Below are positions 39,066 through 48,790 of a stretch of 64,000 nt of DNA, in pieces (positions within the stretch are counted from its first letter, which is position 1; each line of letters begins with the position of its first letter). The position numbers and the translations under genes are program-made. The notes below the pieces were generated by a model. That model had not been told where the DNA came from, ran no database searches, and was given only the letters and a program-made list of their open reading frames with translations. Origin of the DNA: Pseudomonadota bacterium (GTDB lineage Bacteria; Desulfobacterota; Desulfovibrionia; Desulfovibrionales; Desulfovibrionaceae); assembly GCA_023411815.1 (NCBI GenBank), contig JAEYOJ010000157.1:1-64000 (forward strand), given 5' to 3'.

Positions 39066-42000
39066 ATGATGCGCATGCGGCCCAGTCTGGCACGAAAAAG
39101 CCCGCCCGGAACATTCCGGAAGTTTTGGCCTGCATTTCTGGCCGCCTTGTTGGCGGGGCTGATCTCGGCCAAAGTGGCGGCCCAGCCGCTGCCCGGACTA
39201 GCCCGGACCATCGCTGACCTATCAGAAGTGGGAGACCGCAGCACAGGCACACAGGGCGCTGCCAAGGCCGCCGCATATATCTCCGACCAGCTCAAGGCCC
39301 TGGGCTATGAGGACCTCGGCCGCCAGGCTTATCTGACACCGATACGTGTCCACCGTGGCAGCCGCATCAGAATTGACGGGCAGATGGTAGCCATAACGCC
39401 TTTGCAGCTCAACGCAATTACCCCGAACACCATTCCGTCACCCGGAATCTCCGGTCCATTGATCTACGTGGGTCAGGGCTCGCCCTTGGAGATGGACGGC
39501 AAGCCCGTTCAGGGCTCCATCGTGCTCATGGACATGGATTCCGGCCGCAACTGGCGCACGGCGGCGGCTCTGGGCGCCAAGGCGATCATCTATGTGGACC
39601 AGGAGCCGAGCGTGAAGGGCCGCTTTGAGGATAAGCATGAGCTGACGCCCCTGGATTTCCCACGCTTCTTCATGACCGGAGACGAAGCCGAGAGACTTGT
39701 GCCGGGCTTCCGGAGCACGCCGTCCGACAACGCACGCCTCCCCGAAGCCGTGCTCACATCCAATGTCGTCTGGGAGCGGGTCGCGGCCGAGAACGTCTTC
39801 TGCCTGGTGCCCGGAGCCGACAAGAAGCTGTCGGAAGAGCTGATGGTGATCGAGGCTTTTTACGACAGCACGGCCTGGGCCTACGGCCAGTCTCCCGGTG
39901 CGGACGAGGCCTCGTCCGTGGCTGGCCTGCTGCATCTGGCCCGGTACTTCAAGGAGAATCCCCCGGGCCGCTCCGTACTGCTCGTTGCCACCAGCGGCCA
40001 CGCCCAAGGCTTGGCCGGCTGGCGGGAGTTCCTGTGGGCCATGCAGGCCAAGGGCAAATACCTGCGCGACCTGGAACGTCACCAACGCGACCGCTTGGAC
40101 CAAGCCAAGGCAGTGCTGCAGGCTATGGACGAAAAGGCTCCCGTGGCAATGGCCTTGCCAGGCGCTTCCGGCCCTTTGGCCAAAGCCATGGACGATGAAC
40201 TGAAGCAAGAATCCGAGCGCATGGCCCAGGAACTCACGCGCCTGCGCCTTCTGGGTGACGGGAACGAAGCTCGCATCCGCGCGTTGACCGATTATCGGGC
40301 CCAAATCCGCCAGCTCACCTGGGGCTTGGCCCCGGAACTGGTGTCGGCGCAGCAGCGCGAGACGCTCGAACGCATGCTTCCCCGCATCCGACGGGCGCAG
40401 GGAGCCATCCTGGCTGATGCCGAGGAGCAGCTCGCCGCCCTGCGCAGCTCCAGGGACATGCGCGGCATGGTCGCCGTGCGCGAAGTCGCGGCCAGTATCT
40501 CCCTGCATTTGTCCAGCGGGGGCGACGGCGTAGGGGCCTTTGCCAACGAAGGCTTCATGTACACCATCCGGCCGGACCGTAATTACAGCGGCTCGTTCTC
40601 GCTTATCAGCCGCGCGGCTGACCGTGCGGCCATCCAGACCGCCGAGCGTATCGGCACATCCGCTACGCAATTGCGCTTCGTCAACGCCCTGCGGCCGGAC
40701 AGTCTGCGGCCGTGGCGAAGCTGGTTCCTGGACCAACCTCTCATGGGCGGCGAACTGGCCAGCCTGGCCAACTACGTGGGCATCAGCCTGGCCACGGTAA
40801 ACGACGCCCGGCCCTGGTGGGGCACGCCCTACGACACTCCCGAGCGCGTGGACCTGGAGCGCCTGTCGGACCAGGTGCGCTTCGTTTCCGGGCTGATCAC
40901 CGAACTGACGCGCACCCCGACGCCGCTGTTCGCTGAGCGTCCGCGCGAGGGCTTCGCCACCTTGGACGGCCAGGCCAGCTTTCTGCGCCAGGGAGAGCTG
41001 TTTCCGGACCAGCCTGCGCCCGGCACGGTGATCCAGGCCTACCAAGACAACGGCGTGTTCTACGCCATCACCGACACCGAGGGAGTGTTCCGTCTGGTGG
41101 GCATGGGCAACAAGAAGGTCATCGTAGGCAAGGTCATACTGGAGGCCTACCGGTTCGACCCCGTGAGCGGACGCGTGCTCTGGGCCATCGATAAGCGCGG
41201 CACGGGCAAGGACGCCTACCGGGTCAAGATGAACCGGCTCTTCGAGCAGACGCGGCTGACCATGTTCGCAGCGGACCAGATGACGGTCTTCAACACCCTG
41301 GAGCCGCGCACCTTCCAGTACATGACCAAGATCGCGCTGTTCGACGCCCGGCGCGACGCCGAGCCAAACCGCTTCTGGTACAGCCGCATCGACACGCGCG
41401 ACTCGACCCTGCTCAGCTTTTACCTGGAGCCGGGCATTCCGCTCAAATACACCCTTTCGGACACTCTCCTGAACCGAAAGATGATCATGACCAACGCCGC
41501 GCCGGAGCAGCCCGAGGGCGTCGGCTATCTGCCCGAGCAGTGGCCGCTCATCCCGCGCACCGAGTACCATGCCGCCAAGGACATGTGGGCGCTGCTTCTG
41601 CCGCGCATCGACAATCTGGAAGAGCATGGCGTGGTCAATGAGCGCATCCGAGGGTTGCGCCGGGAAGGCCTGGAAGCCTTCAGTACTGCAGAGCAGGCCT
41701 ACGAAGAGCGGCGCTTCTCCGACTTCCTGGAGTCCTCACGCGTGGCCTGGTCCCTGGCTAGCCGAGTCTACAACGACGTGGAAGCCACCCAGCGCGACGT
41801 GCTCCTGGGCGTGCTGTTCTATGTGGCCCTGTTCGTGCCCTTCGCCTACTGCGCCGAACGCCTCCTGTTCAGCTTCGCGGACATCAAGAAGCGCATCGTG
41901 ACCCTGCTGGCCATCCTGGCCGTGGTCATCGGCATCATCTACGAAGTTCACCCGGCCTTTCAACTCACCTACAGCCCGGTGGTGGTCATTCTGGCCTTTT

Positions 42001-43943
42001 TCATCCTGGGTCTGTCCATGCTCGTGTCGCTGATCATCTTCCTGCGCTTTGAACGGGAAATGGCCGGACTGCAGCGGCGTACCGGCGGCCAGGGCGCGGA
42101 GTTGGGCCGCTGGAAGGCCCTGGGCGCCTCCTTCGCCATCGGCGTCAGCAACTTGAGACGGCGCAAGATACGTACTCTGCTAACAACATTGACCCTGGTG
42201 CTGCTGACCTTCACCATCATGAGCTTCACGGCGGTCAAAAGCGTGCGCGAAAAGAGCGCCAGCCTCTTTTCCAGGCAGACTCCTTATGACGGGCTGCTCA
42301 TGCGTTCCCTGGCCTGGTCCAGCCTGCCGCCCGAAGCCATGTCCATCGTGCGCAACAAATTCGGCGGCGAGGCTCTCGTGGGTCCACGCATCTGGCTGGA
42401 AGGCAGCTCCAGGACCACGGCGGCTTTCGTGCCGCTGGAGACTGATGCCGGCCGCGAATCGGCCCGCGGGCTGGTGGGGCTTTCACCACAAGAGCCTGAG
42501 ATCAGCGGCATGGAGCGCATACTGGTGGGCGGACGCTGGTTTGCGCCGGATGAGGAGCGTGCGGTGCTCCTGCCGAGCCGCATGGCCGCGCGCCTCGGTC
42601 TCGATCCCGCCAACCCAGAGGGGGCTTCCGTTAAGCTGTGGGGTATGCCCTTCACGGTCACGGGAGTATTCGACGGTGCTCGGCTCACCTCCGAGACGGA
42701 TCTGGATGGGGAGCCGATCACCCCTGTGGTCTTTCCCAGCGAGACCGTGCTTGGCGTGGCCGAGTTGGAAGCCGAAGAAACCGAGTCCGAGCAGGAACTG
42801 CACGCGATACAGACGCGCTACGAGCATGTATCGGGCGAAGTGACGGTCATCGTGCCCGACTCCACGGCCATGGCCCTGGGCGGCCAACTCAAGGCCATGG
42901 CCGTCCGGCCGCCCGACCCCGCGGATGTGCCCAGGCTCGCCCGGCACATGTTGGATCGCTTCGGTCTGCCGCTCTTCTGCGGCATAACTCCTGAGGGCGG
43001 CACTCCAGGAGGAGAGCCCGCCGGGACCTATCTTTTCTACGCCGCCGATACCCTGAACTACTCGGGCCTTCCCAATGTTGTCGTGCCAGTACTCATCTCC
43101 GCGCTCATCGTGCTCAACACGATGATCGCCAGCGTGTACGAGCGCAAGCGCGAGATCGGAGTGTACACCTCCGTGGGCATGGCTCCCACTCACGTATCCT
43201 TCCTGTTTGTGGCCGAGGCCCTGGCCTATGCGGTCATCAGCGTGGTGCTCGGCTACCTGTTGGCCCAGACCGCCGCCCAGGTGCTCGCCGGCACCCCCCT
43301 GTGGGCCGGCATGACCGCCAACTACTCATCCCTGGGCGGTGTGGCGGCCATGATCCTGGTCATCGTCGTGGTGCTGGCCTCGGTCATCTACCCGTCGAGG
43401 GTTGCCGGCCAGATCGCCATTCCGGACGTGAACCGCTCCTGGTCCATGCCGGAGCCGGACGGCGACGAAATGGTCGCCACTCTGCCCTTCCTGCTCAAGC
43501 GCGACGAGCAGCGCTGCGTGGGCGGCTTCCTGGTGGATTACTACAAGGCCCACGAGGACATCTCCCACGGCCTGTTTTCTTCGGATGACATCGCCTACCG
43601 CTACGCATGTCCGATGCCGGCCCTGGCTGGCAGCAGCAAACCGAGCAGCGAGGACGATTGCCTGCAGATGAGCGCCAAGGTCTGGCTGGCACCCTTCGAT
43701 TTCGGCGTGCGCCAGCATGTGCAGCTCATCTTCTGTCCGGCGCGGGTCAGCCCCGAGTTCCTGGAAATCCAAGTGCGCCTGAGACGCGAGGCCGGCGAGC
43801 ACGGAGCCTGGAAGCGCATCAATAAGGGCTTTCTCAACGACCTGCGCCGACAACTCCTGGCCTGGCGCTCCCTGGGCCAGGAGGACAGGACGCGCTACGA
43901 GGGTTTCATCGTTTCCCCCGCACCCGAACCCCAACAGGCGTAG
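39066..43943 (+). CDS. Giant fusion: inactive-looking M28 peptidase domain plus FtsX permease
   Basis: The 1625-residue protein has an N-terminal signal/anchor (about residues 15-38), a PA-like segment (GKPVQGSIVLMDMDSG) and an M28-like fold near 255-330. The M28 metal and catalytic positions are changed: F265 replaces His in the usual AHYDS, SGHAQGL (H312, A313) replaces the Glu-Glu pair of GEEQGL, and GADE follows where GADD is normal. After a coiled-coil region (about 350-500) come three helices (910-995), an FtsX core with helices near 1035-1058 and 1337-1445, and a cytosolic tail of about 175 residues. The start at ATG 39066 has AGGA ten bases upstream. Together with the preceding ATPase and small permease it should form a MacB/Lol-like complex. 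Confidence 0.88.
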   Translation: MMRMRPSLARKSPPGTFRKFWPAFLAALLAGLISAKVAAQPLPGLARTIADLSEVGDRSTGTQGAAKAAAYISDQLKALGYEDLGRQAYLTPIRVHRGSRIRIDGQMVAITPLQLNAITPNTIPSPGISGPLIYVGQGSPLEMDGKPVQGSIVLMDMDSGRNWRTAAALGAKAIIYVDQEPSVKGRFEDKHELTPLDFPRFFMTGDEAERLVPGFRSTPSDNARLPEAVLTSNVVWERVAAENVFCLVPGADKKLSEELMVIEAFYDSTAWAYGQSPGADEASSVAGLLHLARYFKENPPGRSVLLVATSGHAQGLAGWREFLWAMQAKGKYLRDLERHQRDRLDQAKAVLQAMDEKAPVAMALPGASGPLAKAMDDELKQESERMAQELTRLRLLGDGNEARIRALTDYRAQIRQLTWGLAPELVSAQQRETLERMLPRIRRAQGAILADAEEQLAALRSSRDMRGMVAVREVAASISLHLSSGGDGVGAFANEGFMYTIRPDRNYSGSFSLISRAADRAAIQTAERIGTSATQLRFVNALRPDSLRPWRSWFLDQPLMGGELASLANYVGISLATVNDARPWWGTPYDTPERVDLERLSDQVRFVSGLITELTRTPTPLFAERPREGFATLDGQASFLRQGELFPDQPAPGTVIQAYQDNGVFYAITDTEGVFRLVGMGNKKVIVGKVILEAYRFDPVSGRVLWAIDKRGTGKDAYRVKMNRLFEQTRLTMFAADQMTVFNTLEPRTFQYMTKIALFDARRDAEPNRFWYSRIDTRDSTLLSFYLEPGIPLKYTLSDTLLNRKMIMTNAAPEQPEGVGYLPEQWPLIPRTEYHAAKDMWALLLPRIDNLEEHGVVNERIRGLRREGLEAFSTAEQAYEERRFSDFLESSRVAWSLASRVYNDVEATQRDVLLGVLFYVALFVPFAYCAERLLFSFADIKKRIVTLLAILAVVIGIIYEVHPAFQLTYSPVVVILAFFILGLSMLVSLIIFLRFEREMAGLQRRTGGQGAELGRWKALGASFAIGVSNLRRRKIRTLLTTLTLVLLTFTIMSFTAVKSVREKSASLFSRQTPYDGLLMRSLAWSSLPPEAMSIVRNKFGGEALVGPRIWLEGSSRTTAAFVPLETDAGRESARGLVGLSPQEPEISGMERILVGGRWFAPDEERAVLLPSRMAARLGLDPANPEGASVKLWGMPFTVTGVFDGARLTSETDLDGEPITPVVFPSETVLGVAELEAEETESEQELHAIQTRYEHVSGEVTVIVPDSTAMALGGQLKAMAVRPPDPADVPRLARHMLDRFGLPLFCGITPEGGTPGGEPAGTYLFYAADTLNYSGLPNVVVPVLISALIVLNTMIASVYERKREIGVYTSVGMAPTHVSFLFVAEALAYAVISVVLGYLLAQTAAQVLAGTPLWAGMTANYSSLGGVAAMILVIVVVLASVIYPSRVAGQIAIPDVNRSWSMPEPDGDEMVATLPFLLKRDEQRCVGGFLVDYYKAHEDISHGLFSSDDIAYRYACPMPALAGSSKPSSEDDCLQMSAKVWLAPFDFGVRQHVQLIFCPARVSPEFLEIQVRLRREAGEHGAWKRINKGFLNDLRRQLLAWRSLGQEDRTRYEGFIVSPAPEPQQA

Positions 43944-43949
43944 GGAAGC

Positions 43950-45926
43950 ATGGGCAGGAACATTCGCGTGCGCGCCTTGCTGGTGGGTATCGTCTTCGGG
44001 CTGCTCATCTGCTTGGCCACACCCTACCAGAACATCTATCTCATGGGTACGCTGCTGGGCGGAGGCCACTTCCCTCTGGCCCCTTTCTTTATTTTCGCCT
44101 GGCTCATGGTGCTCATAGCCGCCGCGGCGCGCATCCTGCGCCGGCCTCCGCTACTCACGGGGCTGGAGCTCCTGTGCGCCTGGGCTATCATGATCGTGGT
44201 TTCGGGCATTCCCTACACCGGTCTGCTGCGCACGTTCCTGATCAACCTCACCGCGCCGTTCCAGTTCGCCACCACGGGCAACCGCTGGGATGAGGTGTTG
44301 CATCCGATCATGCCCAAGGGTCTCTATCCGCAGAATCCGGCTGCCGTGGAAGTCCTGTGGAACGGGCTGGACCGTGGCTACGACATGGGTTGGTGGGAAA
44401 TCTTGTCCAACATTCCCTGGCTGGCCTGGATCACACCGCTTGCCTGGTGGGCCGTGTTCATACTGCTCTCCTACCTGGTCATGCTGTGCATCGTGAACAT
44501 CCTCAGCCGCCAATGGATTGCCAACGAGCGCATGAACTTCCCTCTCCTGCGCCTGCCGCAGTTCATGGAAGAGGTCATGGACCAGCAGCGGCTTGGCGGC
44601 TTTCTCGCTGATCGCTACCTGATCCTGGGCCTGCTCGTGCCGGCCGTCCTGCACACGATCAACGGCCTGAATTTCTATCACCCGCAAGTGCCGGCCATCC
44701 CTACTCTAATACCCATCGGTCCCTATTTCCCGCCCACGGGGCTGTTCGCCGGATTCTCCAAGCTTCGCATCTACTTCTATCCGGCTTTTATCGGTTTCGC
44801 CTTCCTGGCCGCTCGCCAGATATCGCTCAGCCTTTGGTCCTTCTACATCCTCGGCTCGTTCATATTCGGCATCCTGGCCCTTGTGGGCCTGTCCGTGCCG
44901 CCGGCCGCCCTGGGCGTGTCCTTCGGACCTACTCTTGCCTTTCCTGAAGAGACGCAGATGATCGGAGCCTACATCGTCTTCTTCCTGTTCATCCTGTGGC
45001 TGGCCCGCTTCCACTTGGCCCAGGTGCTCAGGGCCGCTTTCTTGCCCGGCGGCGAGCCGGCACGCGAAACCGAATGGCTATCCCTGCGCTGGTCCTTCTG
45101 GGGGCTCGTGCTGGGCGGCTGTGGCCTGGTCGCCTGGTGTGCCTATTTCGGCATGAGCGTGGCCATGGCCCTGTTGGTCCTGCTGGTCTTCTTCATGATG
45201 ACCATCGTAGCCACTCGCGTGGTCTGCCAGGGCGGCATCCCCTATTTCACGCTCACGGCCGCGCCGCTCGACGCCATCCTGGCCTTCATGGGCACCAAGC
45301 TGTTCACCGCCCAAGGCCTGCTTCTGGCTGCCGTATCCCAGAAAGCGCTCTACGTAGACCTGCGCGAATCACTTATGCCCTCACTGTTGCACGCTTCCAA
45401 GGTCAGCGAGGAAACCGCGCGCAAGCGGCTCATGCTCCTGGGCATTGTGCTGGTCATCCTTCTCGGGCTGGTGGCCAGCTTTGCGGCCATGCTCGTGCTG
45501 GCGCATCGCCACGGCCTGCGCGAACTGGAGTTGGAGTGGGCCACGACGACCACGGTGAGCGTGTATGAGAACGTGCAGCGGCTCCTGGAAGTACCCAGCG
45601 ACGCCCGCCCCTTCGTCATGCTCTTCGCCGCCATCGGCGCAGCGGTCATGCTCGGGCTCATCGTCTGTTACCAGCGCTTCTACTGGTGGCCGCTGCACCC
45701 CATCGGCTACCTGACAACCTACAGTTCGGCCATGCGCATTCTGTGGTTCAGCTTCTTCGTGGGCTGGGCCGTGAACGAGCTGGTGCTGCGCTACGGCGGC
45801 ACGGGCCTGCACCGCCGGGTGCGCCTGTTTTTCTTTGGGCTCATCCTGGGTGATTTCCTCATGGGCGGCATCTTCGCGGGCCTGGGCGTATGGACGGGGT
45901 CGAGCTACATGACCATGCCCGACTAG
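43950..45926 (+). CDS. Large polytopic membrane protein, OPT/DUF6785-6784-like
   Basis: The 658-residue protein has about 14 predicted helices, the first at residues 8-27. Loops carry PTGLFAGFSKLRIYFYPAF, SVPPAALGVSFGPTLAFPEE and TLTAAPLDAILAFMGTKLF. The overall look is that of oligopeptide-transporter-like or DUF6785/DUF6784 proteins (my recollection of family names). I cannot assign a substrate. It starts six bases after the M28-FtsX gene with AGGGAAGC before the ATG. Confidence 0.72.
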   Translation: MGRNIRVRALLVGIVFGLLICLATPYQNIYLMGTLLGGGHFPLAPFFIFAWLMVLIAAAARILRRPPLLTGLELLCAWAIMIVVSGIPYTGLLRTFLINLTAPFQFATTGNRWDEVLHPIMPKGLYPQNPAAVEVLWNGLDRGYDMGWWEILSNIPWLAWITPLAWWAVFILLSYLVMLCIVNILSRQWIANERMNFPLLRLPQFMEEVMDQQRLGGFLADRYLILGLLVPAVLHTINGLNFYHPQVPAIPTLIPIGPYFPPTGLFAGFSKLRIYFYPAFIGFAFLAARQISLSLWSFYILGSFIFGILALVGLSVPPAALGVSFGPTLAFPEETQMIGAYIVFFLFILWLARFHLAQVLRAAFLPGGEPARETEWLSLRWSFWGLVLGGCGLVAWCAYFGMSVAMALLVLLVFFMMTIVATRVVCQGGIPYFTLTAAPLDAILAFMGTKLFTAQGLLLAAVSQKALYVDLRESLMPSLLHASKVSEETARKRLMLLGIVLVILLGLVASFAAMLVLAHRHGLRELELEWATTTTVSVYENVQRLLEVPSDARPFVMLFAAIGAAVMLGLIVCYQRFYWWPLHPIGYLTTYSSAMRILWFSFFVGWAVNELVLRYGGTGLHRRVRLFFFGLILGDFLMGGIFAGLGVWTGSSYMTMPD

Positions 45927-45950
45927 AGATAAAGACGGGACGGAAGCCGA

Positions 45951-47912
45951 ATGTACGAAGACAAGGAACTCCGCGAGTATCGGGACCTGCTGCAGCCGCC
46001 GGAGCATTTCGAGCAGGGCTTCGACTGGAAGACCGTGGTCGGCGCGGTGTTCATCGGCTTCCTCATGATGCCCGGCTCTATGTACCTGCAGCTCGTCATC
46101 GGCCAGGGCATCGGTCCCGCCGCGCGCTGGGTGACCATCATCCTCTTCGCCGAGATAGCCAAGCGCTCCTATACGCAACTCAAGCAGCAGGAGATCTTCC
46201 TGCTCTACTACATGGCCGGCGCGGCCCTTGCCTCGCCGTTCCAGGGACTGCTCTGGCAGCAGTACCTTGTGCAGTCCGACGCCGCGCGCATGCTGGGGCT
46301 CGTCGAGTACATCCCAGCCTGGGTGGCCCCGCCCGCCGCATCGGAAGCCCTGGCCGAGCGGAGCTTTTTTCACCGCGACTGGCTCGTGCCCATCATGCTC
46401 CTGTTCGGCGCGCAGATGATCCAGCGTATCGACCAATTCGGCCTGGGCTACGCCATGTACCGCCTGACCTCGGACGTGGAGCGGCTGCCCTTTCCCATGG
46501 CCCCGGTGGGCGCGCTAGGCACCATGGCTCTGGCCGAATCCACCGAGGAGCGCGAAAAGAGCTGGAAATGGCGGGTCTTCTCCATCGGTGGAGTCATCGG
46601 CCTGGCTTTCGGAGCCGTCTACGTCCTTTTGCCCACGGTCTCCGGTCTAGTGTTCACCCAGCCCGTACACATCATTCCCATCCCCTGGATCGAACTGACG
46701 CCCCACACCCAGGGTTGGCTGCCGGCCGTGGCCACTGGCCTGCAACTCGATCTGGGCCTTCTGTTCGTAGGCATGGTCCTGCCTTTCTGGGCCGTCATCG
46801 GCGGCGGCATCGGCGTTCTTTTCACCTTCCTCGCCAACCCCATCCTGCGCGAGCAAGGCCTGCTGCGGCGCTGGCAACCCGGCATGGGCACCGTGGACAC
46901 GATCTTCGCCAACAACTTCGACTTCTACCTGAGTTTTTCCATCGGCCTTGGCCTGGCCATAGGCCTTCTCGGCATCTGGCACGTGCTTCGGACGCTTCGA
47001 TCGAGTGAGCGCAAGGACCGTAACTCCTTGCGCATCCTGCTCCATGGCAAACCGGAACGCGGGGACATCAGCTTCTTTCTGTCCATTGGAATCTACGTCT
47101 TCTCCACCTTGGCCTACATCGCCCTGTGCATGGCCCTGGTGCCGAGCTTTCCTTGGTTCTTCTTCGCTCTGTACGGCTTCGTCTACACACCGTTCATTTC
47201 CTATGTCTCGGCTCGCATGGAAGGCATCACCGGCCAATTCGTAACTCTTCCGCTGGTGCGCGAGGCATCCTTTATCGCCGGCGCGCGCTATTTCGGCTAT
47301 ACCGGCATCGAGATATGGTACGCTCCCATTCCCATCCACAATTACGCCGAATCCACGCTGGAGTTCAGGCAGATAGAGCTGACCGGCACCAGCCTGCGCG
47401 GAATTATCAAGGCCGAAGTTATTGCTTGGCCCATAGTCTTCGTGGCCAGCATACTCTTCTCGCAATTCCTGTGGCGCCTGGCCCCCATTCCCTCGGCAGC
47501 CTACCCCTATGCCGCCGAACTGTGGCATCTGCAGGCCCTCAACACGCTGCTCATGCAGACCTCGACCCTGGAGGGCAACTCGCTCTTCTTCCAGGCCCTG
47601 AGCGGCCCCATCGTGCTGGCCGGCGCGATGCTGGCGCTCATCCTGTACAATATCCTCAGCATCCTTGGATTGCCGCTCATGCTCGTGTACGGCCTGGTGC
47701 GCGGCCTGGGGCAGACGACGCCGCACACGCACGTCCTGGAGGTCGCGGGCGCGCTGCTGGGCCGCTTCTACTTCCTCAAGCGCTTCGGCAAGCCGTGGCG
47801 GCAATACGCCCCCGTGCTTCTGGCAGGCTTCTCCTGCGGCATGGGTCTGGTGGGCATGTTCGCCATGGGCTGCACGCTCATCCTGAGCTCTCTCAACAAA
47901 CTGGCTTATTGA
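45951..47912 (+). CDS. Large polytopic membrane protein, OPT/DUF6784-like, partner of the preceding gene
   Basis: The 653-residue protein has about 12 predicted helices and an acidic cytosolic N-terminus (MYEDKELREYRDLLQPPE). Conserved-looking blocks include WLVPIMLLFGAQMIQRIDQF, DTIFANNFDFYLSFSIGLG and SYVSARMEGITGQFVTLPL. Length and helix spacing match the preceding gene, so the two may form a heterodimer derived from an old duplication. GGACGGAAG precedes the ATG. Its stop overlaps the next start (TGATG). Confidence 0.72.
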   Translation: MYEDKELREYRDLLQPPEHFEQGFDWKTVVGAVFIGFLMMPGSMYLQLVIGQGIGPAARWVTIILFAEIAKRSYTQLKQQEIFLLYYMAGAALASPFQGLLWQQYLVQSDAARMLGLVEYIPAWVAPPAASEALAERSFFHRDWLVPIMLLFGAQMIQRIDQFGLGYAMYRLTSDVERLPFPMAPVGALGTMALAESTEEREKSWKWRVFSIGGVIGLAFGAVYVLLPTVSGLVFTQPVHIIPIPWIELTPHTQGWLPAVATGLQLDLGLLFVGMVLPFWAVIGGGIGVLFTFLANPILREQGLLRRWQPGMGTVDTIFANNFDFYLSFSIGLGLAIGLLGIWHVLRTLRSSERKDRNSLRILLHGKPERGDISFFLSIGIYVFSTLAYIALCMALVPSFPWFFFALYGFVYTPFISYVSARMEGITGQFVTLPLVREASFIAGARYFGYTGIEIWYAPIPIHNYAESTLEFRQIELTGTSLRGIIKAEVIAWPIVFVASILFSQFLWRLAPIPSAAYPYAAELWHLQALNTLLMQTSTLEGNSLFFQALSGPIVLAGAMLALILYNILSILGLPLMLVYGLVRGLGQTTPHTHVLEVAGALLGRFYFLKRFGKPWRQYAPVLLAGFSCGMGLVGMFAMGCTLILSSLNKLAY

Positions 47913-48790
47913 TGGATACACCGCCCATGGACACGCACTTCCTGGCCTGGAACGGCCTGAGCCTCACGCGTCCGACGGGCTGGGAATTGACGGCTCTGGG
48001 CCGTCAGCGAATGCAACTCTCCAAGAATGGCAAACCGGTGCTCGACGTGCGCTGGAACCGCATCCGCGGACGTTTCTCCTTTGAGGCGCACCTGCGCAAG
48101 CTGGCAAAAGCGCACGGCAAGAAGCGCAAGGAACTCCTGGCCATGGACGATCACGCAGGCGGTGATCTGCCTCAGGGCATGGCAGCCCGCTTGTTTGCCT
48201 GGGATAATCCAGGCAAGATTGGCCAGGGAGCGATTTTCTTCCACTCGGCTTCCTCAACAGCCATCCTGGCCCAGAGCAGCGGCCCTGCCGAGCAGTTCAG
48301 GTCAACCCTGTCTTCATTGCGCTGCCACTGGGCGGAACAGTCCGTACCCTGGGCCGTGTACGACCTGCGCGCACTCACGCCCAGCGGCTTCCGTTTGGAG
48401 GAATACACGCTGCAGCCCGGGCGCTACCGGCTGGCTCTGCGTTACACCAGGCAGCGTCTCGTCCTGCATCGGTTGGCCCCGGCCGATGTTCTGTTGTCCG
48501 GACGCAGCCTGGCCCTCTGGAGCCGGGAGCGCTTCGGCGCAACCATTAGGCAGTGCAAGCTGATGATGGAGGATGCCGAGGATACCGATACCATAACCTG
48601 GCGCAGGCCATTGCCTCCAGGAAAGTTCGCCGGCGCGATGGCCCTGCTGCTTAATCAGCCTTTGTACGCCTACATCCGGGTCTGGCGACCTGCCCGGCAC
48701 AATCGACTGCTTGGCCTGGAAATGCAGGGATCCAGGCTTATCAGCGAAGATACGATTCAACTGGTGGCCAATGCCTATGCGACTGTTTAG
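47912..48790 (+). CDS. Soluble protein of unknown function in the ABC/M28/OPT locus
   Basis: The 292-residue protein has no signal peptide and no membrane helix. It opens with MDTPPMDTHFLAWNGLSL and has repeated Trp and Arg-rich strands such as VLDVRWNRIRGRFSFEAHL. I do not recognise the family. The longer open frame upstream is antisense-like overlap with the previous gene; the TGATG overlap and family-like N-terminus set the start. It overlaps the PqqD-like gene by 20 bases. It probably docks on the cytosolic side of the transporter (inference). Confidence 0.7.
   Translation: MDTPPMDTHFLAWNGLSLTRPTGWELTALGRQRMQLSKNGKPVLDVRWNRIRGRFSFEAHLRKLAKAHGKKRKELLAMDDHAGGDLPQGMAARLFAWDNPGKIGQGAIFFHSASSTAILAQSSGPAEQFRSTLSSLRCHWAEQSVPWAVYDLRALTPSGFRLEEYTLQPGRYRLALRYTRQRLVLHRLAPADVLLSGRSLALWSRERFGATIRQCKLMMEDAEDTDTITWRRPLPPGKFAGAMALLLNQPLYAYIRVWRPARHNRLLGLEMQGSRLISEDTIQLVANAYATV

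Noticed and set aside
39438..41627. 729-codon open frame antisense to the M28-FtsX gene
   Set aside because: Composition is a shadow of the sense gene (His/Gln/Gly rich, no domains) and it has no ribosome binding site.
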